Part shown: in pieces, positions 26,788-36,094 of the stretch
Position numbering within the stretch: the first letter of the stretch is position 1
Layout: each line of letters starts with the position of its first letter
Assembly (NCBI GenBank): GCA_003725745.1
Contig: RHDP01000001.1
Span: forward strand, 5,187,501 to 5,251,500
Source: Streptomyces sp. I6
Lineage (GTDB): Bacteria > Actinomycetota > Actinomycetes > Streptomycetales > Streptomycetaceae
Direction of reading: 5' to 3'
DNA length: 64,000 bases
Notes under the pieces: model-generated
Databases searched by the model: none
What the model was told of the DNA's origin: nothing
The model's input: only the letters and a program-made list of their open reading frames with translations
Program-made: the position numbers and the translations under genes

Positions 26788-27621
26788 ATGGCCGAGGGTG
26801 AGTGGGCGCGGTACTGGCAGCACGAGCGGCTTCCGGGGATCGACCTGCTCCGGGCCCGTTACGTGCGGCACACGTTCCCCCGCCACAGTCACGAGGGCTA
26901 CGTCTTCGGGACGATCACGCACGGCCTCGAGGACGTCGGGCTCCCGGGCGGTGTCGTGCACGCCGGGCCGGGCACGGTCGTGATGATCAATCCGGAGGTT
27001 CCGCACACCGCCCGCGCCGGGATCGCGGAGGGCTGGGTGTACTCGACGCTCTATCCGTCGTCCCGGGTGGTGGCCGAGATAGCGGCGGAGACCACGACGA
27101 TCAGGGGAACCGCCGGCTTCGCGGAGACCTCTGTGGCCGATCCGCAGGCGGCCCTGATGATCCGCGAGGTGCACCGCGCGGCCGAGGAGGGCAACGCGCT
27201 CGCCGCCGACAGCGTGTTGCGGATCATGGTGGCGCGGCTGCTGCGCAACCACGGAAGCAGCCTCCCGGCGCGTGAACCGCTCACGGCGGGCGCGCGCGAC
27301 GCGGAGCGCGCCCGGGCGGTGCTGGAGGAGCGGATGGCGGATCCGCCCACCCTCCACGCTCTCGCCGCGGAGCTGGGCACCAGCCCGTTCGCCCTGCTGC
27401 GGGCCTTCCGCGACCGCCACGGGATGCCTCCGCACACCTGGCTCACCGACGCCCGCGTCCGCCGGGCCCGGCGCCTGCTGGACGTGGGCGCGGCCCCGGC
27501 GCAGGCGGCCGCCGCGGTCGGGTTCACCGACCAGCCGCACCTGAACCGGCACTTCACGCGGATCGTGGGAGTGCCCCCCGGGGCCTACCGGCGGGGACGG
27601 GGAGTCGGCGGGCCGCTGTGA
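26788..27621 (+). CDS. AraC family transcriptional regulator
   Basis: 277 residues. The N-terminal cupin-like AraC ligand domain (residues about 1-160) has HSHEGYVFGTITHG. The C-terminal HTH_18 domain (about 180-270) shows the two HTH units, including LAAELGTSPFALLRAFRDRHG and AAVGFTDQPHLNRHFTRIVG. Such regulators respond to small molecules and often activate a neighbouring transporter. AzlC/AzlD lie downstream on the same strand and lhr diverges from the same 47-base gap, so either may be its target. This type is often found beside LysE or AzlCD exporters. Confidence 0.88.
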   Translation: MAEGEWARYWQHERLPGIDLLRARYVRHTFPRHSHEGYVFGTITHGLEDVGLPGGVVHAGPGTVVMINPEVPHTARAGIAEGWVYSTLYPSSRVVAEIAAETTTIRGTAGFAETSVADPQAALMIREVHRAAEEGNALAADSVLRIMVARLLRNHGSSLPAREPLTAGARDAERARAVLEERMADPPTLHALAAELGTSPFALLRAFRDRHGMPPHTWLTDARVRRARRLLDVGAAPAQAAAAVGFTDQPHLNRHFTRIVGVPPGAYRRGRGVGGPL

Positions 27622-27711
27622 GGCCGGTTCTCCGGCAGGGTGGGCGTGACCGGGGAGGGGGGCGAGACGGGTGGGGCCTGCGGCGCACCGGCTCGGTGCG
27701 CAACGGTTCGG

Positions 27712-27765
27712 GGCACGGGCACGGGCACGGGCACAGGCACGGGCACAGGCACAGGCACGGGCACG
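27712..27765 (+). repeat. Hexanucleotide tandem repeat GGCACR (9 units)
   Basis: Nine units of GGCACG or GGCACA run without a break between the AraC gene and azlC. A complementary GTGCCTGTGCC at 27791-27801 can fold back on it. The rest of the 312-base gap (27622-27933) has no gene; it must hold the azlC promoter, whose boxes I cannot place. Confidence 0.85.
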
Positions 27766-27933
27766 GGCGCGATTCGGGGCACGGCAGCGGGTGCCTGTGC
27801 CGTGTGCGGGATGGCGGGCGGAGAGTGGACGGCGGAGGGGAGAGGAAGCGGCGTGCCAGGGCAGGGATGAGACGGCGCGTGCGTGCAAGAACGTACAAGA
27901 CCGCGAAGTATCCGCTCCCGTACCGTCCATGGC

Positions 27934-28728
27934 GTGCCAGAACAGACAGCATCAGCGGAAATACCCGTCGACGTCGAACGGCGCACCCCGGCCGGTGCGG
28001 CGGGGGCGGCCGGGGCGCGTACGACCGCCGGCGTACCGGTGAAAGCCGACTCCGCCGTGGTACGGGACGCCCTCGGGGTGGGCGTCGCCGTCGGCCTGTC
28101 CGGCTTCGCGTTCGGCGTGACCGCCGCGGGCGCCGGGCTCGACGTCCTGCAGACCTGCGCCCTCAGCCTGCTCGTCTTCACCGGTGCGTCGCAGTTCGCG
28201 CTGGTCGGGGCACTGGCCGCGGGCGGCAACCCGTTCACCGCCGCCGCCGGCGCCTTCTTCCTCGGTACCCGCAACGCCTTCTACGGCCTGCGGCTCTCCC
28301 AGCTCCTCGCCGTGCGCCGGGCCGTGCGGCCCCTCGCGGCCCACTGGGTCATCGACGAGACCACCGCGGTGGCCCTGGCCCAGCCCACCCGCAGGGCCGC
28401 CCGCATCGGCTTCACCGTCACCGGGCTCACCCTCTATCTGCTGTGGAACCTCACCACACTGCTCGGCGCGCTCGGCGCCGAGGCCGTCGGCGACACGAAC
28501 GCCTGGGGACTGGACGCGGCCGGGCCGGCCGTCTTCCTGGCACTGCTGGCACCCATGCTGCGCACGACGACCGATCGGGTGGTCGCGGGGATCGCGGTCG
28601 TCCTCGGGCTGGGGCTGCTGCCGGTGCTTCCCGCCGGCGTACCCGTACTGGTCGCCGCACTCGCGGCGCCCGCCGTCCTCTGGTGGCAGGGGCGGACGGC
28701 CGGCAGGCGGAAGGGAGCGGAGCGTTGA
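27934..28728 (+). CDS. azlC: AzlC family branched-chain amino acid permease subunit
   Basis: 264 residues from the GTG at 27934 (an in-frame ATG at 27883 is less likely). After about 40 polar residues come six or seven membrane helices. The AzlC signature is clear: GVGVAVGLSGFAFGVTAAGAG, FTGASQFALVGALAAGG, FFLGTRNAFYGLRLS and AHWVIDETTAVA. AzlC with AzlD exports branched-chain amino acids or analogues. The stop overlaps the azlD start (TTGA), so the two are coupled. Confidence 0.92.
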   Translation: MPEQTASAEIPVDVERRTPAGAAGAAGARTTAGVPVKADSAVVRDALGVGVAVGLSGFAFGVTAAGAGLDVLQTCALSLLVFTGASQFALVGALAAGGNPFTAAAGAFFLGTRNAFYGLRLSQLLAVRRAVRPLAAHWVIDETTAVALAQPTRRAARIGFTVTGLTLYLLWNLTTLLGALGAEAVGDTNAWGLDAAGPAVFLALLAPMLRTTTDRVVAGIAVVLGLGLLPVLPAGVPVLVAALAAPAVLWWQGRTAGRRKGAER

Positions 28729-29033
28729 ACGTCTGGATCGCCATCGGAGCGACCGCCGCCGCCTGCTACCTGGTCAAACTGGCCGGTCTGCTGGTGCCGG
28801 CCGGCGCGCTGGAGCGCCCGCTCGTCCGGCGGCTCGCCGCCCTGCTCCCGGTCGCCCTGCTGGCAGCACTCACCGCCCAGCAGACGTTCAGCACGGGCGA
28901 CGCACTGGTGCTGGACGCCCGCGCCGCCGGGTTGGCCGCCGCGGCGGTGGCGCTGGTCCTGCGGGCGCCGTTCCTCGTCGTGGTCGCCGCCGCCGTGACC
29001 GTCACCGCGACGGCGAGGGCTCTCGGGGCCTGA
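28725..29033 (+). CDS. azlD: AzlD family branched-chain amino acid transport subunit
   Basis: 102 residues with a TTG start that overlaps the azlC stop. Three or four hydrophobic helices are visible (ATAAACYLVKLAGLLV, LAALLPVALLAALTAQQTF, LVLRAPFLVVVAAAVTV). The size and the pairing with azlC identify the family. It is the small partner needed for AzlC-type export. Confidence 0.9.
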   Translation: MNVWIAIGATAAACYLVKLAGLLVPAGALERPLVRRLAALLPVALLAALTAQQTFSTGDALVLDARAAGLAAAAVALVLRAPFLVVVAAAVTVTATARALGA

Positions 29034-29140
29034 GCCGGCCAGCCCGTCCCGCGGAGCCGGGACAAGGGGTCGGAGGCGACCGGGTGCTCGTGCCGTCCCA
29101 AGGCGGCAAGCCGTACGTACGCAGCAGGGCGCGTGCCGCC

Positions 29141-30046
29141 TCAGTGGAGCACGCGTCCGTGCGCCCGCAGTGTGCGCAGCGCCTCGACCGTCACCACCGG
29201 GCGCCACTCCAGGGCGGTGCTCGGCGTCCACCGGCGCCACCGGACCAGCCAGCCACCGTCCTCCTGCTGCTCACGGGCGAGGTGGTCGAGCGACCGGTCC
29301 ATCTCCTCGTCGGTGAACCAGCGCCGTGCCAGCGAGCCGGGCACGCGCGCGTAGTCGTGCGGATAGTGGTACTCGCCCGGGGCGTAGCCCGCGGCGACCG
29401 GGTGGTCGTCCGAACGGTCCGGGTCGAGTACCGCGAGCCGCTGCTCGCGCACCAGCCGGCCGAGCCGGTCCGCGGCCTCCTCGGCACGCGACCTGTCCGG
29501 GACCCCGTCCAGGAACGCGACCGCCGCCTGGATCTCGTACGGGTGCGACTTCCGCAGCCCCTCCACCGCCGCCCAGCAGAAGTCGGTCGCGCGGAACAGC
29601 CACGCGTGCCACACCTGGTTGCGGTGCAGCAGGCCCACCACGGGCCCCGTGGCCAGCAGCTCGCTGGGCGGATCCGTCACGACCGGGATGAACGGCGCCG
29701 TGGGATACCCGCGCTGCGAGGGATGGATCACGGGCAGGGCGCCGTCCCGGGTGGCCACGTGCGTGAGGTAGCGGCAGATCCGCTCCGCACGCAGGCCGCC
29801 GCAGCGCCCGATCGAGTCCAGCACGCGCAGGGCGTGCGCGGTGTGCAGCGGCTGGCTCGCGGGGCCGCGGAGATCGGGCTCCAGGGCGTGTCCGTAGCCG
29901 CCGTCCTCGTTGAGGTACGCGGTCAGCGCGGCTTCGACCGGCTCGGCCGCCGCCCCCAGGAAGTGATACGCGAACCGCCGCTGTTCGAGCACACGGGCCG
30001 TGAGCCAGACGAAATGCTCGGCGCGTGCCAGAGGTGTTCCAGCCAT
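29141..30046 (-). CDS. Conserved protein, terpenoid-cyclase-like alpha/alpha toroid (function unknown)
   Basis: 301 residues. Repeating helical segments with Asp-Gly-Gly turns (NEDGGYGHALEPDL, EQQEDGGWLVRW) resemble prenyltransferase/squalene-cyclase repeats. There is no catalytic DxDD motif, so a real cyclase is unlikely. No signal peptide is visible. Close homologues are common in Streptomyces near recA, from memory. It is convergent with azlD and divergent from the DUF3046 gene. Confidence 0.75.
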   Translation of the reverse strand: MAGTPLARAEHFVWLTARVLEQRRFAYHFLGAAAEPVEAALTAYLNEDGGYGHALEPDLRGPASQPLHTAHALRVLDSIGRCGGLRAERICRYLTHVATRDGALPVIHPSQRGYPTAPFIPVVTDPPSELLATGPVVGLLHRNQVWHAWLFRATDFCWAAVEGLRKSHPYEIQAAVAFLDGVPDRSRAEEAADRLGRLVREQRLAVLDPDRSDDHPVAAGYAPGEYHYPHDYARVPGSLARRWFTDEEMDRSLDHLAREQQEDGGWLVRWRRWTPSTALEWRPVVTVEALRTLRAHGRVLH

Positions 30047-30125
30047 GCTCCGACGGTAGGGGCGAACGGGCTTCGCACAAGGCCGACGGACGGGTCTGCA
30101 CTCTCAGGGGGCGGATACTGGTGTC

Positions 30126-30320
30126 ATGCGGTTGACGATTTTCTGGGAGCGGATGGAAGAGCACTTCGGTGCGGCCTACGCCGACTCCTTCGCACGCGAC
30201 CATGTGATGACGGAACTCGGAGGACGGACGGTCTACGAGGCGCTGGCGGCCGGCTGGGAGACGAAGGACGTCTGGCGCGGAGTGTGCGCGGCGGTCGGCA
30301 TCCCCGCGGACAGGCGCTGA
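30126..30320 (+). CDS. DUF3046 family small protein
   Basis: 64 residues, MRLTIFWERMEEHFG at the start, with the family's VYEALAAGWETKDVWRGVC core. DUF3046 proteins are short actinobacterial proteins found just upstream of recA; their function is not known. The position four kilobases or less before recA agrees. No membrane segment is present. Confidence 0.88.
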   Translation: MRLTIFWERMEEHFGAAYADSFARDHVMTELGGRTVYEALAAGWETKDVWRGVCAAVGIPADRR

Positions 30321-30449
30321 CCCGGAGCCTCTCCGCCGCCTCTGCCCCCGTGCTGCCCGTCCGGCGTCCTCCGCTCGTGACTCCCCGTCCCGCGTCTCCC
30401 CGTCCCGCGTCCCGGGGCCGGTGAGGTCCGCGACGTGACGGTCCGGCCC

Positions 30450-30470
30450 GTGGACAGGGCTTTGTCCACA
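30450..30470. promoter_or_regulatory. DnaA-box-like inverted pair
   Basis: TTGTCCACA at 30462-30470 matches the Streptomyces DnaA-box consensus as I know it. An inverted partial copy GTGGACA lies at 30450-30456. It lies about 40 bases before the AI-2E permease start. Binding is not shown by sequence alone. Confidence 0.45.
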
Positions 30471-30511
30471 GGCCCGTGCCGGGTGTCGCCGCGGTAGGCG
30501 AGACTTGCTCC

Positions 30512-31860
30512 GTGGCAGCGAACGACGGCACCACCCAGGACGAGAACCGCCCGACCTCCCGGTACGCGGAGGCCGGGCGGCCCGACGACGACACCGGGAG
30601 CGTCGCGGCAAGTGCCCCGGGCCGGGTGACCGTCCCCCGCCCGCAGCCGCGTCCGACGGGGACAGCCGGACCGGCGGGAGAGTCGGGACCGTCGGCGCGG
30701 CGGCCCCGCCGAGCCGGATGCCACGCTGGCTGCCCCGCGCGATGGTGCTGGCGCTGGCGCTCTACGGCTGCTTCCAGCTCGGCAGCTGGGCCTTCCACCA
30801 GCTGATCGGTCTGCTGATCAACGTGCTGATCGCGTTCTTCCTGGCGCTCGCGATCGAGCCCGCCGTGGGCCGGATGGCGGCCCGCGGCATCCGCCGCGGC
30901 ATCGCCACGTTCCTCGTCTTCATCGCGGTGCTGGCCGCGGGTGTGGGCTTCGTCGTGGCGCTCGGCTCGATGCTGGCCGGTCAGATCGTCGAGATGGTCG
31001 AGGACTTCCCCGAGTACCTGGACCAGGTGATCAACTGGATCAACAAGACCTTCCACAGCGAACTGTCCAGGGTCGCGATCCAGGACAGCCTGCTGCGTTC
31101 CGACTGGCTGCAGAAGTACGTGCAGAACAGCGCGACCGGTGTGCTCGACGTCTCCGCGACGGTGCTCGGCGGGCTGTTCAAGCTGCTGACGATCTTCCTC
31201 TTCTCCTTCTACTTCGCGGCGGACGGGCCGAGGCTGCGGCGCGCTCTGTGCTCGGTACTGCCGCCGTCGAAGCAGGCCGAGGTGCTGAGGGCCTGGGAGA
31301 TCGCCGTCGACAAGACGGGCGGATATCTTTACTCGCGCGGGCTGATGGCGCTGATCTCGGGGTTCGCCCACTACGTGCTGCTGGCGATGCTGGATGTGCC
31401 GTACGCCCCTGCGCTGGCCATGTGGGTGGGGCTGGTGTCGCAGTTCATCCCGACCATCGGCACCTATCTCGCGGGCGCCCTGCCGATGCTCATCGCCTTC
31501 ACGATCAACCCCTGGTACGCGCTGTGGGTGCTGGGTTTCGTACTGATCTACCAGCAGTTCGAGAACTATGTGCTGCAGCCGAAGCTCACCGCCCGGACCG
31601 TGGACATCCATCCGGCGGTGGCGTTCGGCTCGGTCATCGCCGGTACCGCGCTGCTGGGTACGGTCGGCGCGCTGATCGCGATTCCGGCCGTCGCCACGCT
31701 CCAGGCCTTCCTCGGCGCCTATGTGAAGCGCTACACCGTGACGGAGGACCCGCGGGTCCACGGGCACCGGAGGCACGGCGAGGTGGTGCTGGCCCGGGTC
31801 CAGCGGGCCCTGCGCGGCAAGAAGGAGGGGGCGGCGGCCGACGGGGAGCGCGGCGGCTGA
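30512..31860 (+). CDS. AI-2E family transporter (PerM-like), N-terminus frameshifted
   Basis: About 449 residues if restored. The membrane part is intact from MPRWLPRAMVLALALYG onward. It has seven or eight helices, the large loop with VEDFPEYLDQVINWINK, and family motifs such as VSQFIPTIGTYLAGALP and LVFGFVLIYQQFENY-like sequence near residue 345. A plausible N-terminal tail (VAANDGTTQDENRPTSRYA...) starts at the GTG 30512 in another frame. One extra C in the run 30704-30707 would join the two. The alternative, translation from an in-frame start at 30505 or at the ATG 30718, cannot be excluded. The substrate is unknown; family members export autoinducer-2 or ions. Confidence 0.8.
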
Positions 31861-31996
31861 GGATCTCTCGGGGACCGCGGCCGCCCCCGGCGGCCCGCTC
31901 CGGGGGTGTCGCGGCGGTCGCTCCGGCGGTCGTCGTCACAGGTCGCCGCGGCAGCCGGGCAGGGTGCGGCACACGAGGCATGGTGCCGGGACGCGC

Positions 31997-32026
31997 TTGA
32001 CACCAAAATCGAACATCCATTCTGAT
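31997..32026 (+). promoter_or_regulatory. recA promoter with LexA/SOS box
   Basis: A consensus -35 box TTGACA (31997-32002) and a likely -10 TCTGAT (32021-32026) are spaced 18 bases. Between them GAACATCCATTC (32011-32022) matches the Gram-positive SOS box GAAC-N4-GTTC with one mismatch. I remember the same motif in S. lividans recA. LexA bound here would block the promoter until DNA damage. Confidence 0.8.
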
Positions 32027-32062
32027 GGGAGTCCGGCCCTGGGAGCCCGGGTCCTCACCGGG

Positions 32063-32071
32063 TTGTCCACA
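32063..32071 (+). promoter_or_regulatory. DnaA-box-like TTGTCCACA upstream of recA
   Basis: A second exact TTGTCCACA, again followed by GGC, lies in the recA leader 89 bases before the start codon. It is a match to consensus only. Confidence 0.4.
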
Positions 32072-32159
32072 GGCTGGAGGACGTCGGGGCGCGTTGTCAG
32101 TGGCAGGGGTTAGCGTCTTGGACGTGAAGCGATCGACTCAAGCAAACCGGGTGGAACCC

Positions 32160-33293
32160 ATGGCAGGAACCGACCGCGAGAAGGCGCTCGACGCCGCGCT
32201 CGCGCAGATTGAACGACAGTTCGGCAAGGGCGCCGTGATGCGCATGGGTGAGCGGTCGAAGGAGCCCATCGAGGTCATCCCGACCGGCTCGACGGCGCTC
32301 GACGTCGCGCTGGGCGTCGGTGGCCTGCCGCGAGGCCGTGTCGTGGAGATCTACGGCCCGGAGTCCTCCGGCAAGACGACCCTGACCCTGCACGCCGTCG
32401 CCAACGCGCAGAAGGCGGGCGGCCAGGTCGCCTTCGTCGACGCGGAGCACGCCCTCGACCCCGAGTACGCGAAGAAGCTCGGCGTCGACATCGACAACCT
32501 CATCCTGTCCCAGCCGGACAACGGTGAGCAGGCGCTCGAGATCGTCGACATGCTGGTCCGCTCCGGCGCGCTCGACCTGATCGTCATCGACTCCGTCGCG
32601 GCGCTCGTACCGCGAGCGGAGATCGAGGGCGAGATGGGCGACTCCCACGTGGGTCTGCAGGCCCGGCTCATGAGCCAGGCCCTGCGGAAGATCACCAGCG
32701 CGCTCAACCAGTCCAAGACCACGGCGATCTTCATCAACCAGCTCCGCGAGAAGATCGGCGTGATGTTCGGCTCGCCCGAGACCACCACCGGTGGCCGCGC
32801 CCTGAAGTTCTACGCCTCGGTGCGCATCGACATCCGCCGCATCGAGACCCTGAAGGACGGCACCGAGGCCGTCGGCAACCGCACCCGCTGCAAGGTCGTC
32901 AAGAACAAGGTCGCGCCGCCCTTCAAGCAGGCCGAGTTCGACATCCTCTACGGCCAGGGCATCAGCCGCGAGGGCGGTCTGATCGACATGGGCGTGGAGC
33001 ACGGCTTCGTGCGCAAGGCCGGCGCCTGGTACACGTACGAGGGCGACCAGCTCGGTCAGGGCAAGGAGAACGCGCGCAACTTCCTGAAGGACAACCCCGA
33101 CCTCGCCAATGAGATCGAGAAGAAGATCAAGGAGAAGCTGGGCGTCGGAGTAAGCAGCACCGAGGCCCCGGCGGCCGAGCCCGCTGCGGACACGGCAGGC
33201 ACCGGGCCCGCCGAAGCCCCCGCCAAGTCGGCGCCCGCGCCCGCCGCGAAGACGGCGAAGGCCACCAAGACGGCTGCTGCGGCCAGGGGCTGA
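32160..33293 (+). CDS. recA: RecA recombinase
   Basis: 377 residues from the ATG at 32160. Walker [10 protein letters not shown], the DNA-binding loops ([18 protein letters not shown]) and the Ala/Pro/Lys-rich tail of Streptomyces RecA are all present. RecA coats single-stranded DNA, drives strand exchange and activates LexA self-cleavage. The gene is controlled from the SOS-type promoter upstream and is followed after eight bases by recX. The length is close to that of other Streptomyces RecA proteins. Confidence 0.98.
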   Translation: MAGTDREKALDAALAQIERQFGKGAVMRMGERSKEPIEVIPTGSTALDVALGVGGLPRGRVVEIYGPESSGKTTLTLHAVANAQKAGGQVAFVDAEHALDPEYAKKLGVDIDNLILSQPDNGEQALEIVDMLVRSGALDLIVIDSVAALVPRAEIEGEMGDSHVGLQARLMSQALRKITSALNQSKTTAIFINQLREKIGVMFGSPETTTGGRALKFYASVRIDIRRIETLKDGTEAVGNRTRCKVVKNKVAPPFKQAEFDILYGQGISREGGLIDMGVEHGFVRKAGAWYTYEGDQLGQGKENARNFLKDNPDLANEIEKKIKEKLGVGVSSTEAPAAEPAADTAGTGPAEAPAKSAPAPAAKTAKATKTAAAARG

Positions 33294-33301
33294 CCGGCAC
33301 C

Positions 33302-33894
33302 GTGCCCGACCCGAGCACGCGGCATACCGCGAAGAGGCCGGGCGGCAGCTCAGCGTCGTCGAGGGCCGATGAGGAGCTGCCGCCCCAGGACCCGGCGGAG
33401 AGGGCGCGGGCGATCTGCCTGCGTCTGCTCACCGGCACCCCGCGGACCCGGAGACAACTCGCCGAGGCGCTCCGCAAGCGTGACATCCCGGATGAGGTCG
33501 CCGAAGAGGTGCTGTCCCGCTTCGAGGACGTCGGCCTCATCGACGACGCGGCGTTCGCGGGCGCCTGGGTGGAGTCACGGCACCACGGCCGCGGACTCGC
33601 CCGCCGTGCCCTCGCGCGTGAACTGCGCACCAAGGGCGTCGATCCGGCGCTGATCGACGAGGCGGTCGGCCGGCTCGGCACCGACCGGGAGGAGGAGACG
33701 GCACGGGAGCTGGTCGCCAGGAGACTCCGCTCCACCCGGGGCCTCGACCGGGACCGCCGTCTCCGCCGCCTCGCGGGCATGCTCGCCCGCAAGGGATACC
33801 CGGAGGGGATGGCCCTGAGGGTGGTCCGCAGGGCCCTGGAGGAGGAGGGCGAGGACACCGGGGGCTGGACGGGCTGGGGGACGGCCCCTACTGA
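33302..33894 (+). CDS. recX: RecX regulatory protein, 3' end probably frameshifted
   Basis: RecX binds RecA filaments and inhibits them. The three-helix repeats of the family are clear (residues about 35-190), including LAEALRKRDIPDEVAEEVL and FAGAWVESRHHGRGL. As read, the frame continues to 34231, giving 309 residues and a 175-base antisense overlap with the next gene. Adding one G to the run 33860-33864 changes the end to EDTGGLDGLGDGPY and a stop at 33892-33894, giving 197 residues, a normal RecX size. I therefore set the end at 33894. The GTG start lies eight bases after recA. Confidence 0.8.
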
Positions 33895-34056
33895 GGGCAG
33901 CCGGACCACCCGCCCGGGTTCGGACTCGGTCCCGACTCCGGTCCGAGGAGGCGCGTTCGGTCCGAGGAGGTGCGTCCGGTCTGTGGATCGCCGGCCGTGG
34001 GCACGCGCGGTGTGCGTCCGCGCCGGCCGACCGGCTCACGCAGTACGGGCGGCAGG

Positions 34057-35661
34057 TCAGTCCGGCCGGGCGGTGGCGTGCTCGGAACGGGACTCCGAGG
34101 CCGCGGGCGCACCGCCGCGCACCGCGTCGGCCGCCGCGTACAGCTCGGCGGAGCGCACGCCCCCGAAGGCCGCCGCAAGATGTCCGTCCGGCCTCACGAG
34201 TAGGACCGTGTGCGCTGATGCTCCCGGGTAGGACTCGGCGACGAGCAGCTCCGCCGGGGTGGGCAGCTCCGCCACTGTCGAGGCGAGTCGGGGCATGACG
34301 CCCGCCGTCACCCAGTGGCGCCGGTCCCACACCCCCGTGCCGGGGGCGACCAGCACCACCAGCAGCCGGGCCCTGCCCAGCCGGTGCCGCAGCCGGGCCG
34401 TCGTGCCTTCGGGAGTCGTCACGGCGACATCCGCCACCGGAGCGCCCACCGGGGTGGCGACGGCGGTGTGCGCCTCGGTGGGCTGTGGCGTGAGAGGGGA
34501 GTGCGGATAGGAGGGGGGCGCTCCCAGCGCCCCGAGCCCGAGATGTCCGTCCGTCAGCAGGGTGCCGTGGCCCCGGGCGGCGCCCGGTAGATAGGTCCGA
34601 ATGCCCCCGGTGCCGCGCAGTATCGGCAGGGACTGGTCAGCGGCCCGCAGCCGTGCGGCAACGGCCGTGCGCCGTTCGGCCTGGTAGCTGTCGAGCAGGG
34701 TGCCGGAGGCGCCGTGGTGCCAGGCCTGGGCGAGCTTCCACGCCAGGTTGTCGGCGTCGCGCATGCCCTCGTCCACGCCCTGGGTGCCGACCGCGCCGAG
34801 GAGATGGGCGGCGTCTCCGGCGAGGAAGGCGCGGTCCGCCCGCCAGCGCCGGGCCAGTCGATGGTGGAGGGTGTGGACACCGGTGTCGAGGAGGTCGTAC
34901 TGGGGTGGTCCGTCGCACCAGCCGGCCAGCGTGTCCCGGACCCGCGACACCAGCGCGTCGGGCGTCACCAGTTCGCCGCGGGCGGGCAGCAGCCAGTCCA
35001 GCCGCCACACGCCGTCGGCCAGAGGGCGCGCGGTCACCTCGTCGCCGACCGCCCGCCACGGCGGCAGCCGGTGCAGTACGCCCTCGCCGGGCCAGGGGAG
35101 TTCGGTGCGCAGGGCCGCGACGGCGTGGCGCTCCACGGCGGTCCGGCCGGGGAAGCGGATCCCGAGGAGCTTCCTGACCGTCGACCGGGCCCCGTCGCAG
35201 CCGACCAGGAAACTCCCACGCCACCAGGTCGCCTCGGGGCCGCGCGCGTGTGCGGTGATACCGCTCCCGTCCTGCTCCAGGGCGTCGAGCCGGCTGCACG
35301 CGGCGACCCGCACCAGATCGGTGGCCTCCACGGCGTCCCGCAGCCCCCGCGTCAGCGCATGCTGCGGAATGTGCACGGGGGCGGGCAGATCCTGTCCATG
35401 GAACTCCACCCGGCGCAGTTCCTGCTTGCGCCGCAGAGAACGCCAGCCGATCCAGCGGAAGCCCTCGTCACGCATCGTGGAGCAGCCCAGCCGCTCGGCG
35501 AGCGCCGCGGTGTCGGCGCGCAGGACGACCGTGCGCGCGGGGCGTGGTTCGTCCTTGCCCTCGCCCTCGTCGAGGATCACGGAGGGAACGCCCTGTGCGG
35601 CGAGGGCGAGGGAGAGCACGAGCCCGACCGGACCCGCGCCGACCACGATCACCGGATCCAC
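34057..35661 (-). CDS. FAD-dependent monooxygenase (PHBH/aromatic hydroxylase family)
   Basis: 534 residues from the GTG at 35661, with AGGAG upstream. Motifs of group A flavin monooxygenases: GxGxxG in VVGAGPVGLVLSLALAAQG near the N-terminus, DG motif in GCDGARSTVR (about residue 170), and GD motif in FLAGDAAHLLGAVGTQG (about 285). A thioredoxin-like C-terminal domain (about 400-520) is typical of phenol hydroxylase relatives. The substrate is unknown; such enzymes hydroxylate aromatic or polyketide substrates. No biosynthetic cluster surrounds it. Confidence 0.85.
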   Translation of the reverse strand: MDPVIVVGAGPVGLVLSLALAAQGVPSVILDEGEGKDEPRPARTVVLRADTAALAERLGCSTMRDEGFRWIGWRSLRRKQELRRVEFHGQDLPAPVHIPQHALTRGLRDAVEATDLVRVAACSRLDALEQDGSGITAHARGPEATWWRGSFLVGCDGARSTVRKLLGIRFPGRTAVERHAVAALRTELPWPGEGVLHRLPPWRAVGDEVTARPLADGVWRLDWLLPARGELVTPDALVSRVRDTLAGWCDGPPQYDLLDTGVHTLHHRLARRWRADRAFLAGDAAHLLGAVGTQGVDEGMRDADNLAWKLAQAWHHGASGTLLDSYQAERRTAVAARLRAADQSLPILRGTGGIRTYLPGAARGHGTLLTDGHLGLGALGAPPSYPHSPLTPQPTEAHTAVATPVGAPVADVAVTTPEGTTARLRHRLGRARLLVVLVAPGTGVWDRRHWVTAGVMPRLASTVAELPTPAELLVAESYPGASAHTVLLVRPDGHLAAAFGGVRSAELYAAADAVRGGAPAASESRSEHATARPD

Positions 35662-35910
35662 GGCGCTGCTCCTGGGACCTGCCGGGACGGAGGGAACAGA
35701 GGGAAAGGGCAGGTTGGCGCCCGGTGCGCGATCACAGAACGTATGCAACCCACTGCCGCCGCCCCCGTCAAGCGACGTGGTGCCCAACGGCGAGGCGGCA
35801 CCTGCACTTGCGGCCCTCTCGTCCCGGCCGCGAGCGTCCACCCGGCGGGAGGTGCGCCGGCCGTGACAGCCCACCGGCCACGATAACTGCCGGAACACGA
35901 CGGAGGCGGG

Positions 35911-35948
35911 CACACGACGGGCGCCGCAGCAAGTCGGCGCCGTCGTGT
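35911..35948 (-). terminator. Hairpin between bla and the monooxygenase gene
   Basis: A 13-bp stem with one bulged base (left arm ending 35925, right arm 35936-35948) lies in the 433-base gap 35662-36094. It can end transcription of the beta-lactamase-like gene. No gene is visible in the gap. Confidence 0.55.
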
Positions 35949-36094
35949 TCTGAGCCGGCAGCATGCCGGCCGAGCCAAGCGGGGCGGCGGGAGCGTACAC
36001 CCATCACGCCACGTTCCAACGCCACCCCGGCGGAGGGCATCTACACGAGACCGGCCGAGGCGAACGGCGGGCTGCCGATGGCCGCTGCCGTTCG

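Noticed and set aside
27712-27765. GGCACR repeat as a coding or CRISPR feature
   Set aside because: Simple hexamer repeat without spacers; the open frames across it give only Gly-Thr or Arg-Ala strings.
33895-34231. C-terminal extension of RecX to 309 residues
   Set aside because: The extension is low-complexity, overlaps the convergent monooxygenase by 175 bases, and disappears if one base is added to the G run at 33860-33864.
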